A DNA stretch of 64,000 bases from Atherinomorus stipes (taxonomy: Eukaryota; Chordata; Actinopteri; Atheriniformes; Atherinidae). The notes below the pieces were generated by a model that was given only the letters and a program-made list of their open reading frames with translations, was not told where the DNA came from and searched no databases. Position 1 is the stretch's first letter. Each line of letters begins with the position of its first letter. The position numbers were made by a program, and so were the translations under genes. The DNA is taken from contig JALJCO010000163.1 of assembly GCA_023101725.1 (NCBI GenBank), forward strand, positions 124,001 through 188,000, written 5' to 3'. Of this stretch, positions 32,050 to 44,919 are shown one piece after another.

Positions 32050-32239
32050 TCACATCTTCATCTCCTTGTCCGGAGTGAGAGAGGGACGGTATGACGATGG
32101 AGAAGAGAACTTCCTCTGAACAGGAAGAGACCCTGTAACAGAACCTGACTCAGGAAGGGCGTCCATCTTCCTCAACGGGGCGAGAGGGGAGGACGGAGAC
32201 ATCAGTGAACACCACGACGCCGGGCCAGGGAGCCCTGCG
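32050..32239 (-). CDS. Probable terminal coding exon of an unidentified minus-strand gene
   Basis: On the minus strand a strong polypyrimidine tract and CCCCAG acceptor lie just before 32239. The frame that follows has 62 codons ending in TGA: AGLPGPASWCSLMSPSSP, then LRKMDALPESGSVTGSLPV, then SSYRPSLTPDKEMKM. The Ser/Pro-rich composition and GC-rich third positions look like a real disordered C-tail. Possible AATAAA signals follow on the same strand at 31876-31881 and 31764-31769. I do not recognise the protein, and no upstream exons were identified. It would be convergent with plekhg5. Confidence 0.4.
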
Positions 32240-32536
32240 CTGGGGAAGAAGAACGGGAAACACAAATGATGACAAATGGTTGTCCTGCAGCCCATTCCTT
32301 CACGTGTGGAGCATCACAAGAGGAAAATGATCCATTCCCCACCCCCAAAAAAAAAAAAAAAAAAAACCTCAAGGTGGGCTCCATATTCTCCATTCTGTAT
32401 TCTCTGTCCCCGGGAAAAAAAAAAAAAAAAGGCCTTGAAGGCAGCATGTGCTGTTACCTTCATTGAAGCTGCCACAGGGGTTAAAACGAGTCTTGCAAGG
32501 AGCCCTGATGCCTTACGCCATCACAGAGTTGGACTC

Positions 32537-33170
32537 TTTAAAGGGATATTGTGTAAGTTCTCCTGTGTTTTATCCACAAAAACTGATAATTTGGTTCAAA
32601 AGTGTTTTTTCATTAATCAGTAATCACTCTCATCAACAAACTGAAGTGCTCCTCTAAGTTCTAAATTTGCCGTTCGTATCGTTCATTTACACATCGAGCG
32701 GGTCGGCTCGGTGGAGGCTGCCATGTCGTATCGCCATGTTTTTGCGTTCGGGAGAAGTGTGACGGTAGGAAAACACAGAAACTCACCGGACACACCGGAG
32801 TTTTCAGCTCAGTTTGAGGTAATGCCTTTGAAAAGTCACCGCGCTGCAGAGGGGGAGAGACTAGCGTCTCACTGATGCTGCGTTCACGTGCAGTCGGGCA
32901 GACGGCCGTTGGTAACAAACCAGATGTTATTTTAATCAATAAAGCCGAGCGAAAGACGGTAAAACATGGGTCAGGGAAAACAATACGACATCGCCATGAC
33001 AACCGAACAGATGTGGACTGATGTCACTGTAACTGACGGACCACGTCTTCACATAGAGGCTGGTGATAACTTTACATGCAGCGGCTGTCGTCGGTCTGCC
33101 CGGTTTCACGCGAACGCAGCATGAAAAGTACGAGGGAGCTGCTCCCGATTACACAGTGTCCCTTTAAAGT
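32537..33170. mobile_element. Non-autonomous element with CTTTAAAGGGA(T/C)A termini
   Basis: It starts CTTTAAAGGGATATTGTGTAA and ends with the inverse TTACACAGTGTCCCTTTAAAG. A second terminus-like copy begins at 33386 (TAAAGGGACACAGTGTAACT), whose other end I cannot place. Confidence 0.6.
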
Positions 33171-36100
33171 GTCATTACCTGGTATTTTACATACACAATC
33201 CTCCTTAAACTCTCTTTAAATGAATTTTAATCATAGTTGGGTGGGAAGAAAATTAAATAAGCTCAGTTTAACTTCTTTTCATCCCCCACTTTTTTCTGTT
33301 CGTGGGGAATAAAGATCACAGATGGCAAACTTTGGCCTTGAAATTCCTGTAGATTCGTTTTACAGTAGTCATTCTTTGATTATTTAAAGGGACACAGTGT
33401 AACTTCTGACCCGAACGTTACCCCAATGTAAATAGTAATATTTTCTGGGGGTCAATATTCAGCACTTGACACATGTGGGTGCCCTGAGGGGGCTGCCCTC
33501 CTCAAAAACCAGACATTGTAACTTTGCAGGAGCGGATCCGTCTCTCATTGGATCATGTGACCTGGAGCCCTTTGCTTTATGGCTCCATGACTTCACCATC
33601 AGCTGATCAAAGTGGTCTGCAAACATGGTTTCATTTTTGCGACACTACCCAGAGAAGTTGGAATAGTGTCTCTGTTTAAAAGGGTTGAAAAAAAAATCCA
33701 CCTCCAGGATCTGAAGGCTCCTTTGGAGGCTTTAGAAGTGGGACAGCACTCGGTGTGCCGCTGTGACGTATGCAGCCGACAAATCCACACCCTGAAATGC
33801 GACTTCTAAATGAGACACAACTCTTGTAACGTGTGCAGGGCTTCACATCAAGCTCTGAGTTGAGTCAGGTGTGTTGCAGCAGGTAAATCCTAATACCTGC
33901 AGGATGTCGGCCATTGAGGACCGGAGTTGTCCACCCCTACTTTATAATTATGTGTTATGAGGAATAAACATGCCAAATTATGGAATTTTTGCACATAACT
34001 CTATACAAATGGCCCGAGTGTTTGGTAAAAAAAAAAAAAAATTACAAGAAAGGATTTCACAGTTCTATAATGTTTCGAAAGTTGATCCGAATCCAGAGAA
34101 AATTCTGGATACTTTGATCCTGAACACACAAATGGGGGAGTCGTTGGAATCGTCAATGGTGAAAGGTAACAAATGAAGATCATGCAACTAACACCGAAGA
34201 CTCTGCTGAATCAGGGGTATGTCAACAGAATTGACCCATCTTCAATAGCAACGGAGCTACTGTAGATCCAGAAGAAAACCGCCATATGGAAATATGGATT
34301 TTTGGAAATAACTATTGAAGTAATAGTGATACAAGCATGATTCCAGATGCTCTTGGGATGTTTTCATGGTCAAGGAATCCAATGATGGAGATTAAATGAA
34401 TGCAGGAGTAGAAGTTTTTGCTGTAAGTCACAATATGAGGGGGGCATGAGCTGCTTGGCGGAGGTCTGCGCTCTCTGAGTGCTTTTCTAGTTTTGTTACA
34501 TGGAATAAGTTGCAGCTTTTACATGCAAAAATGTCTGAAATAATTTTGCATAAAACAAAAGGCTGACACATATTTGCTTTATACTGCTAACAATGATGCA
34601 AAAGTAAAAAAAAAAAAGAGATCCCAACTTTTTTTTATTTGGAGTTTAGCTTAAAAAACTGAACTCCCGAAAAAGTAATTCAGTGCCTGACCCTTTTAAA
34701 AGTTTCAGTGTTTAATTAGGAAAAAAAAAAACTCTTCATCCACGTTGTCAGTCTTTTGTAAAAACTGATCTGGTGAAAAAAAAGAGCTAAAGTGTTACCA
34801 AAGAGCAGCTTCAAAGCCTTCACGGTGGAGTTATTTGGGGTTTTAGCGACGGAGAGCGCTCATCTGTTCGGTTGGGTTTCTGGGAACTGAGTCAGATCAC
34901 ACATCCAGTGCAGCTGTCTGTCTGGCCCGACCGTCTGGTTCCCAGAAAGTTCATCTGACTCAAATCTGACTCCTCTGCAGCAAAGAGTCGGCACACATTT
35001 GGGGCATCGGAGCAGAGCCTGCTGGCCCCGAGCAACGTCATCGCCAAGGTGTATTTACAGGTGATTATATCAGCTAATCGGTGGATTACAGCATGTTGAG
35101 TCCACACAAGCCTCTAAGCTGCAGAGAAAAGACAGAGTGCTCCCGTGGGATTTTCTCTTTAATCTGGCCCCAGAACGCAGCGGCCCCTCCCATTTTCACA
35201 TCTGGCCCACAGGGATTAACTCTTGTAATCCTTCATTTTAAACTATTTTATCATGCTTCACTGCTGATATGTTGGACTTTAATTATTAAAATGCAGCTTT
35301 CTATTTTAGCTGTGAAGTAATTACACATCCATGTTCTATTAGCCTCTGCTTAGAGAGTAATGAGGTTGTGCCACAGTGAACCGAGGCCCGCGATGGCTGC
35401 AGGCCACCTGCCTCCTATAGATTATTCACAGGTATGCAGCCGTGCGCTGCAAGAAGTAACCACCGCTCTGCTGCTTCGCACACATGCTGCATTACTTAAC
35501 TACAGCTAAGATCACGCTGCGAGTGGAGAATAAACCGAAAGTATTCCAGACAGTTTCAGTTTTCCTTCTCTGCATGAGGTCTGGTGGAAATGTGCAGCTG
35601 GGACACGGGAGGGTTAACGCCACTTGCTGTGGCAGATGTCAAAAACCATGCTGTAAAAAATGTCCGATTAACACAAAGGGGCACTTTGTCAAATCCTGAT
35701 TATGGGAGCACTTTCATTTATTAAACTCTGCCAATCCCCCCTGTACTCTTTCTGAGCGGGGATTAAAACCAGGTAGACACCATTGTCTATCTAAACAATC
35801 CCTCTCTAAGCTCTAGCTGTTTCCTGGTGCCCCGGCCAGGCCAGGCGGGCTGGCTGGCTGCCTGTAATCTCAGTAGAGGCTTATAGGTCACTACTACCAC
35901 TACACATTCCCATTCATCAACATCATCCCCTTTAAAGGGACTAGGTGATTGGATTTAGGACATGTTTTACAGGGGTGGAAAAAGGAGAACAGCAAACTGA
36001 GGCGTGTTTACAAGCACTGTGCTGTGAAAAGGCCCGCGGACGAGTGGCTGCCATATGGAATGGATCACCCCAGGAACATCTGCCGTCGATCACAGCCCGC

Positions 36101-36430
36101 GCTCCGCCTTTAGACGGCTGACTTTGACCTTCACATGGAGCGCAGGAACATCTGTTGACCTCTTCAACCACACAAATGGAGACAGATATCGGTCTTTGCA
36201 GCGCAACGATGAAATAAATTTCAGTTTATTAAAGTGGAATCATGATGGAATCCACTGCAGAGATGATATCATTATATTATCTTTCCTCTCACTATCTTCC
36301 TATTTACTCTTGCCTCTTGTTTGCTGCTATCCTGAAGTCAATATTACATACTGTATAAGGATGTAACGATTACACCCAAAAAACTGATTTAAGCCCCTCT
36401 TAAAGGTCACACATTAAGATTTAATTTATT
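33171..36430. other. Intergenic sequence without recognised gene
   Basis: It includes a partial repeat from 33386, then from about 34800 to 36360 a transposon-poor stretch of mixed composition with TAATTA-type motifs. No exon could be supported. Confidence 0.4.
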
Positions 36431-36439
36431 TTACACAAA

Positions 36440-38380
36440 TTTAGCATTTAGATATACAGCGAAGTGTTGGACACGTCAACATTTTTCTCAGAAAATATAT
36501 TTCTAGTAGAGCTATTAACATGAAATGTTCACCAGATGTCGGCAACAACCCAAGTAATGCACACATACAAAGAAATCCAAACATTTATGTCCATAAATTA
36601 TGTGTAGTATAGTAGCAAGACTGTATTTCTGAAGAAAAAGCATGTTGATGCTGGTTTGAAGTTTGCAACACAACATCTGGACAAACTCATGACATTCTGG
36701 GAAACATAGTCCGGTCAGATGAGACCAGAACGAAACTCTTCAGATGTCATAATGTCACACATTTTAACAACCACTAGGGTTTACCAATGTGCTGTACAAG
36801 TAAGCACTACCACACAACCATAAAAGTTAGATAAAAATAATTAAAACAAAGATACAAAAAGATAAAAGGAGAAAAGAAAGGAAAATAACAACAGCTGAAA
36901 TTGGTCAACCTATACATCACCAAATGCAAATGTAAATAAATGTGTTTTCATTAGCGATTTGAACGATGCGAGAGCAGGAGCAGTCCTGATCTGATGAGGG
37001 AGGGCGTTCCAGAGCTGGGGGGCTGCCACTGCAAAGGCCCTATCACCTCTAGTTTTCAATCTGGATCTTGGAACCACAAGGGAAGTCTCACCCCCTGACC
37101 GTAGAGACCTTGGTGGTCTGTAAAGCTGAATAAGATCTGCTAAATAACGAGGGGACAGACCATTTAGAGCTTCAAAAGTCAATAGCAGAATCTTCAAATC
37201 AATCCTTCGGCCCACTGGAAGCCACCGAAGTGATGCAAGAACCAGAGTAATATGCTCTCATTTCTTTGCCCCTGTCAACAAACGGGCAGCAGCATTCTGG
37301 ACCATCTGAAGCCGGTTTTAGCCAGACTGATCCAGACCCACGCACAGAGAGTTACAGAAGTCTAACCGGGATGTAATCGGAGCATAAATTACTCTTTCCA
37401 AGTCTTTAGGGCTTAAATATGGTTTAACTTTGGCAAGGAGCCTTAACTGGAAAAAGTTTGCCTTTGTTACAGCCTTAATTTGACTACTAAATTTAAGTTG
37501 GAATTTTTATGTCATCAAATATTACGCCACACGTTTCCTTCAATTTAAGTGTCATCAAATATCACGCCAAGGTAAAGCCAAGAAACTGAGTCATCCAGGT
37601 TTTAACGTCACTTGAGCAGTCTAACAAAGACGGGACAGACGCAACATGTTTGGAGGAGAAATGGCACCGCACTTGACCCCAAAAACACCAGAGCAACAGT
37701 GAAGTTTGGAGGTGGGAACATCATGGTGGGGGCTGTTTTTAAGCATGTGGTACTGGCAAGGCTTCATATCATTGAAGGAAGAATGAATGGAGAAAAGTAG
37801 AGAGACATTCTGGACCAGAATCTGCTGCATCTGCAGCTGCTGAAGATGAAAAGAGGCTGGATCTTTCAGTAAGACGACCATCCCACCACACAACCAAGAA
37901 ACACTCACCTGCTTTAAGAAAAAGAAGATAAAGATGCTAGAACGGACCAGACCATCACCTGACCCGAAAGAACTGAGATCCGAGTTATAAGAAGAGACCC
38001 AGAACCTTGAAGATTTGAAGGCAGTTTGTGGAAGAATGGACCAAAATCACACCTGAGCAACGTTTTCCACTGGTTTCTCCATACAGAAGGCGTCTGGAGG
38101 CTGGAATCACCAACAAAGGCTTTTGCACTAAGTAGTCAATAAATTTCAATAAGCGTATTTAATACTTATTCCCTGTGTCATTTCACTATATTACACATAA
38201 CTTCATTTATGGACATAAATGTTTGGATTTCTTTGTATGTGTGCATTACTTGGGTTGTTGCTGACATCTGGTGAAAATTTCATGTCAATAGCTCTACTAG
38301 AAATATATTTTCTGATAAAAATGTTGATGTGTTCAATAAGCTTTCCTCCGCTGTAACTAAATCTATTTTTTACGGACGTA
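36440..38380 (+). mobile_element. Tc1-like transposon with ~130-base inverted termini, split by a LINE fragment
   Basis: The left terminus (about 36470-36607; AGAGCTATTAACATGAAAT, CCAAACATTTATGTCCATAA) returns inverted at 38200-38335. Between them are pieces of Tc1 transposase: AGLKFATQHLDKLMTFWE...WSDETRTKLF near 36655-36745 and VWRRNGTALDPKNTRATVKF...GGGNIMVGAVF near 37645-37740, with stops and frameshifts after. Inactive. Confidence 0.8.
36778..37600 (-). mobile_element. Non-LTR retrotransposon 3' fragment inserted in the Tc1 element
   Basis: On the minus strand, 36910-37215 encodes RIDLKILLLTFEALNGLSPR, VVPRSRLKTRGDRAFAVAAP and LWNALPHQI...FKSLMKTHLF, the C-terminal tail of a fish LINE ORF2 product. 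It interrupts the transposase reading of the surrounding Tc1 element. The reverse transcriptase core is absent. Confidence 0.7.
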
Positions 38381-40079
38381 AAGTAAAATAATTTCATCGC
38401 AAACATTCAACTCAAATTTAATGAGTTTGATGGGCTTATTTATATTTTTCCCATCATGCACTGTGGTACTATCGGTTCTTTTCTGCACCCTGAGTTAAAT
38501 GTCCATGTAATCTCCCAGTCTACACTACATCTCATGTCCAAGCATTCGTAATAGCCTTGCTTTATATAATACAGTGTCTACAACAATTACTTGAAGACGT
38601 TGGTAAGGTGGTGTCTAATGACAAATCTTTCTCATTATGACATCTTTAATAAATATGATTTGATCCGACTGCATCATATGAACCTTGATCCTCAGTTAAA
38701 TTCTTAAAATTGAGTCAATTGAACACATAAAACTTCTAGTAAGTCAGTGTAAGTCATTTAACTCCACTGAACTACATTATTTTGTGTTTAAATAAATAAT
38801 TTACATTTATTAAATGTGATTATTTCAATTTAAAGCAGTTTAATAAAAAAAATGTGTTGGACTTACTCAGTTATATTACTTTGCATTAATGGATTAAATT
38901 TGAGTTCATCCTACAGTACATATATTTATTGGATAGAAAAACTGCCCTCAATTTAATTGACTTGACCTGATGAATGATTTCTTTGAGTGACCAGTAAAAT
39001 GATTAACCGTTAAAAAATTCAGAATGACTAGTAATACCGTTTCAAGGTTTAATTATCATTAAAACTGTGACTGCCATTAACTTCAACTGTGTGGTGTCAC
39101 ATTTCTAATCTGCCACCCCCCCCCCCCCTTTTCCCAGAACTTCAGACAGACCAGTACCTGTGCCCTCTTATTCTGCAGCCATTCCTTTGTAATATGTGCA
39201 GAATACAGTTTTTACTTGTCAAAACAGGTTCATAATTCTCCACTTCATCATTGAAAAAAGTCATGTCAGTAAAGTGCAGGACTTTCTCTCCTATCTGAGC
39301 ATCTTTACATCATGGTAAAGGATGCGAGTGCTTTGCTCAACACTGATCTGTCTGCCTTTGTTTTAGTGTCCACACAATCCCTCTGCAAAAATAAGGTGAT
39401 AAATGTATCGCCAGCTGGCGTAAATTCATTCTGCAAAGACGCGGCATATGCTAGAGGATCAAATGTCTTTATCCTCAGAAAAGTTGGGTTGTTTTCCCAA
39501 TTGAAAGAGCATAAGGTCCCACCTTCACGCGACAGTATAAACTCCTCACCTCAATAATTGTATCAGAGTATAAGAAGCTTACTGTAATTACAATATTGTC
39601 TTCTTAGGGCAGCGGGCTGGAACGCGAAACACAAATCAGTCTTTTTGTAAATTAAATGGAAGCTGGTTGGAAGAGGAGCAATACGAGGGGAGGACAGGGG
39701 GATTAACATGTAGGTCCGGCACATTTAATATTTACAATCACACAATTAATCTGACAATGTGTTCTGTGTTTAATACCTGAGCTGACTGGCCCTGCAGCTT
39801 TAGCAGGGTGTGTGCAGGGGAGGGGAGGGGGGCTGCCATCGCTTTGTGACCCAAATGCCTCACAGCAAGGACCTGCACCTGCAAATGCAGATTTTAGCTT
39901 TTAAAGCTGTTTGTTTTCGTTGATTTTAGGTCTCATATTGACAAGTGGTTTGTTGTCAGAAAGGTAATTTAAAGATATTAACTTATTCATTTCTTTACTG
40001 TATAAAGACTCAATATTTTATACAGTACACACACTTGGTTATCCAGCTTCCCCACAATTCTGAATGGGAATAAGAACAG
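38381..40079. other. Intergenic sequence without gene
   Basis: AT-rich to about 39100. A C run lies at 39117-39128. 39300-39960 is repeat-poor and mixed in composition. No exon seen. Confidence 0.45.
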
Positions 40080-40175
40080 AGAATGAATGAATGAATGAAT
40101 GAATGAATGAATGAATGAATGAATGAATGAATGAATGAATGAATGAATGAATGAATGAATGAATGAATGAATGAA
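40080..40175. repeat. (GAAT)n microsatellite
   Basis: About 24 uninterrupted GAAT units. Confidence 0.98.
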
Positions 40176-40432
40176 ATGAATGAGTTGCAATAAGGTCATG
40201 ATTATTCTGTTCATGCAAATCGGAATACTCCAAAAGTCTGTGAATATAACCGCATTCAGACAGAATTGATTTTGAATGTTGTTCTATGAGCTAACCCTCT
40301 CCAGCAGTGTTAATTTTAACAGCAAATTTTGATTTAGTTTTTGACAGTCTTTTGACGAAAATGTTGTCTATGTGGCCTGTCCTGTCACTATGCCTCCGAG
40401 TGATCATGCGCCCTGCCCCCTGGCCAAGGAGA

Positions 40433-40506
40433 TGTCCTTTTGGCTGACTGGTTAGCATGCATGACTCTCACCTGGGAGTCTGGGGATCAAATCCTACCCA
40501 GGCCCT
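40433..40506 (+). repeat. tRNA-like segment (tRNA pseudogene or SINE head)
   Basis: Box A-like TGGCTGACTGG (40441-40451) and box B-like GGGATCAAATCC (40483-40494) are spaced as in a tRNA, and GACTC/GAGTC can form an anticodon-type stem between them. Box B departs from GGTTCGAATCC and the acceptor stem does not pair well, so it is not a working tRNA gene. Confidence 0.5.
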
Positions 40507-40709
40507 CTTTCGTCCTGCAACATTTAGTTTTAGTCATAATTTCACCATCTTAATTAAATTAGTTAAAAAAAAAAATCATAACGTTATAGTTGACTAAAAT
40601 ATGCGGTTAAATGTAAATGAGTAAGTTTGAATGTATAAAGCATGCACAAACACAGATTTTGCTTATTTAAAAGAAAAAGCATATTTTTATGCAATTTGCC
40701 TTGCTGGAG

Positions 40710-41070
40710 TAGTTATTTTTGAAGGAAGAATGTTCTCATTACTTTGATATGATGATAAAAAAAAAAGACCTGAAACATGTCATGAAATGAAGTAGGAGTT
40801 GTGAAGAGGAAATAAAAAGAAACTTTAAATGAACAAGGCCTGTTATTCTAAGGCGCCAGACTGACTGTATATTCATACATGCATACTGTACATATATGAT
40901 TGCACACATAATAAAACAGTCAGTCTGGCGCCTTAGAATAACAGGCATTGTTCATTTAAAAAGAGCTTTTTCTCTTTCCTTTTCACAACTCCTACTTCAT
41001 TTCATAACACGTTTCTGGCCTTTTTTTTATATCAAAGTAATAAGAACATTCTTCCTTCAAAAATCACTAA
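40710..41070. repeat. Large inverted repeat (arms about 155 bases, 47-base loop)
   Basis: The left arm 40710-40868 (TTTTTGAAGGAAGAATGTTC ... AAGGCGCCAGACTGACTGT) is matched inverted by 40916-41070 (ACAGTCAGTCTGGCGCCTT ... GAACATTCTTCCTTCAAAAA) with few mismatches. Confidence 0.9.
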
Positions 41071-41637
41071 CTTAGCAAAAGCACAACAAAATTACGATGC
41101 ACTGTCAGCACAGTTACCTTTGCGTGGATTTCAGGATGATGGTCTGCAGCTGTGGCTTCAGGTTGGTCGTGTTTCTGCTGGTAATAGTCGCTCTGCACGG
41201 TTAACACAACGTCCTGTTTTGTGTCGAGTCATTCCATCATATGTGAAACGTGTCCGTGTGTCAGCTCTTCTTTTTCTCCACAGACTGGACATTTTTAAGA
41301 TCATTTTAATCATGAAATGTGAAACGTGAGAACTGTTTATCATCTTCCCGGGTTACCAAATGTGTGCAGGCCAGACTCGCTGCTCGAGTTTGTGTTCTCA
41401 TTGGATGTCTTTGCAATACAACCCGCCTTTCAACACAAACACTTGTTCTGATTGGATGTCATTGCTGTCAGGTGTTTTCGTCTCATTTTTATTCGTTGAC
41501 GAAAATGTCATGAACTTTCTAAATAGTTTTGATCCCAGTTTGTTGGTTTTTGCCTAGTTTTCATTTAGTTTTCGTCGAGAAAAATAGGTCGTTGACGAAG
41601 ACGAAAATTTTTCGTTAACGCAATTAACACTGCTCTC

Positions 41638-44315
41638 CAGGGGAACTGTTTCATTTTGCATTCGCACATGAGTCGGGATCTCGATAGGAACCGATGTGAT
41701 GCAACCGTTTGTGACAGACATGTTACTTTTGCGCCCCAACAAAATAAAACAAAACCTGCAAAAAGTTGGAAGAGACGACAACGTCACTGTTTTCATGGTC
41801 TGCGTGACGGGATTATTAATCATGGATGATCGCATCGAGGCTGGAAGAGCACAGAAAGAGCAGGAGAAGAATAATCGAGCAGCAGGCGATACTTTGTTTT
41901 ACGGAGGAAGAAAGGAGACCAGAGCACCACAGAAAAAGGAGACGATGTGGAAGTTTAACTTATGAAACATGCGGCTGTTTTATCCATGTTGTATCTGTAA
42001 ACATTTAGGATGTTATTCTGTTGTTTACTGTTGTTTGTTTAATTCTGTTGTTTAGTGGTGACAAAATACTAAACACCTTCATCGTACTGGTTCCTATGGA
42101 ACCACGAAAAGACCCTGCCTCAGAGTAGGAGCTAAAATGGTTCTAGGAACTGAGGGCCGTGGTCCACGCCAGATTTCCATTGTCATTGAAAGGGTTGGGT
42201 ACAAGGTAACGATATGCTCTGCCCGGAAACCAAGTTGACTTAATTTTTGATTGGCTACAACTTTATTTGCCTGTAACTTTATTAAGAAAAATTACGACAA
42301 CTGGCCTGCTACATGTGATGTTTGCTACCAAGGTTACCTGTACCTGTTAGGATCATGGGCTCCTCAGACAGTGAATGTATGTTTATCAGACAAGACAGCA
42401 TTTAGAAAATAAACAAACTTGATGATGACAACGTTGTGGTTGCCTACTTCAGTGTTGCTACAGAATTATAAAAAAATCCATTTGTTCAAAAACCCCAACA
42501 TGAATACATGCATGTTCAGGAATGCAAACAGACATACTAGCGCAACTCAACATCAGTGCAACACTGGTACATCAGCTGGGGGAGGGGGGAGGGAAGGCTG
42601 TTTGCTTGATACTTTGCTCTAATTGGAGAGAATGAATTACATAAAATAAGCTGTCTGTCTGATTAAACTGTTTTTGAACAAAGAAACAAAGCTGACAGAC
42701 CATGAACAAAAACTTTGAGACTCACTGTTGACATTCACATGGCCTCATCAGTGCACAACAGATCATAGTATACCCCCAAAACCCCAGAAAAGTGGAATTT
42801 GTTGTCATGGCACCTTTAAGACAACAGCTGTAATGATGATATCAAGTTCCTGCTAACTCAGAATTCACAGAAGAATTATTTGCTGAAACTATTTTAGCAG
42901 TAACCGCTCATCCTGATGCAGCTTTGCACCAGTGATAACAGTTATAGTTTAATGATACACTAGTCTGTACAACAAAGTACACACTCTGTACATACTTTAT
43001 ATGTTTTAAGTTCTTTTACATTCCTAAATCAGAAAAAGAACCAAATGGAAAATCCACATGGGAACAAAGTACCTTCACTTTCATCTACTATTCTTCTCTG
43101 TTGAAGATGTTCTTATCAGCTGGGGTTGTATCTTTATAATGCAAACAGCATGTGGTTTTACACTGTCCTGTTGAAAAGGGAAGGAAGACATGTGGTCTTG
43201 AAGGAGGCTTGAGTTGCTCTGTAAACTTCATGTATTGTAGTGCATCAACACCGTTATCAGAGGAGTTTAAATAAGCTTTGGGGAGGGCACTGATCCAACT
43301 CTGTACCACCACGCAGCCTGGTTTTTAGACTTGCTGCTGAAAACAGTCTGGATGATCTCTGATCCAGAGCACACAGTGTCCATTTCCTCCCACAAAGATG
43401 TGGAATACCAGTCAGTCTGATCATGATACACATCTGGGAGGAATCATTATCACAGATGCCACTAATCACCTTCAGCTACAAAATCATTTCAAATAAGATC
43501 AAATAAAATGAACATCGCTGTCCTATCTTAATATTCTATAGCACTGTTGTTTACACAAGATGATCCTGCTTTGTACAACTTTGATTACATAACTTTGAGC
43601 CAAGTTTTATCACAAGTATCATCAGTATTTCTGCAGAATTCTTGGCCAGTTAACTTTCCTTATCTGGTGGTGAAATGGCATTTACATCCTCTGCAGATAA
43701 ATGTTTTCACTGACAGCTGACTAACTGTAGATGATACTGTCTAGATCTTACATTACTATCAAGAACATGGCAGTGCTGATGCAGAACACAGTACATTATT
43801 CTGCATTTGCTTGGGGGGAGGGGCTGTTAGATTTCCTCCAGGTCAGTGATTTGGACCCATCCATCACTGAAACTGAAGACTGAGTTAAAAACTTAAATGA
43901 ATAATGAAATATTCAGTTTTCATAAGTCACCTGTTGACAAAAACTTGAAGTACTTATCATTATTTTGTAATAATATATGTTTTAACATAAATAGTCAAAG
44001 ATTAGCTGTAAAGTTTTATTGGATTTTATTTATTATCCTTATCATTATTATATGATCTGATAAATTTGCATTTTCCACACACCTGCAACCCAGTTTTATC
44101 AGATTTAATGGTTGCGTGTGACAGCAGTGTATGGGAGTGATTCCCGCACTATTTTCCCTGACACCCCTGCATGCAACTGCCACAAAGTGCAGCCCTTCCC
44201 GCCCTTTCCTGAAGTAATGCTTGGTTTTATGCTTTCTGTAGCTTGCTTCATGCCATAATGTGTTCTGTCTGACTCCCTTTCCTGTCCTTCGATAAAACTG
44301 TGATGTAACCAAACC
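41638..44315. other. Intergenic sequence without recognised gene
   Basis: No exon supported. 43080-43480 has text that looks like a decayed repeat but cannot be classified. Confidence 0.4.

Positions 44316-44350
<35 letters not shown>
44316..44350. repeat. (AAT)n microsatellite
   Basis: About 11 uninterrupted AAT units. Confidence 0.97.
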
Positions 44351-44351
<1 letters not shown>

Positions 44352-44919
44352 TGTGCTCATCTCTGTGTGGAAATGACTTTAATTTTAATCACATTGGCTC
44401 TAAATAGTGCCAGATTGATACAAGTATCAATAATATCCATACCAACATTGGTATAGATAGCCTACTAGTGAAATTATAGATACTTCAATATAAGACTTGA
44501 AAATATTTTAAATCTTCATAAATATGGAGGATAAAGTGTTTTTTGATGGATCCAGTTCACTGACAAGGCCCCCATATTCCATAAACCAGCTTCTCTCACT
44601 AAAGTCAAATTCAGACTTTAAAACAGCTCCAGTGGTGACTTTGTTTCTGGACACATGATTATAAAATTCAAAATGTAATGCTTTAAACTATCACAAACCT
44701 CATAAGGAAATGTGGGTTTTGGTGGATTGGGTTCACCTTGGTGACAAAATATCTACATGCCAAAAATCAGCTTTTCTTGTAGAGATAGTGCCAAATTAGG
44801 ATTTTTATAGTATGGATAATAATTTTGTTGTTTATGCATTAATGAGTAAAAAATAGAGTATAGATTCCACAGAACAATCTCTTTGAGTTGATTTTAAAAT
44901 CGTAGTTTTGATCTTCCAG

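Larger units (their letters stand above)
40301..41637. mobile_element. hAT-like element with GCAGTGTTAATT termini
   Basis: It starts CCAGCAGTGTTAATTTTAAC and ends CGCAATTAACACTGCT. Subterminal TTGACGAAAATG and GTTGACGAAGACGAAAA motifs occur on both sides. It contains a large hairpin and a tRNA-like segment. No transposase frame. Confidence 0.65.

Noticed and set aside
32266..32623. Lys-rich frames around two A runs
   Set aside because: Translations of A homopolymers at about 32347-32365 and 32415-32430.
39987..40233. Minus-strand frames of Phe-Ile-His-Ser repeats
   Set aside because: Translation of the (GAAT)n microsatellite.
40441..40506. A functional tRNA gene
   Set aside because: Box B is degenerate and the acceptor and T stems do not pair properly; more like a SINE head or tRNA pseudogene.
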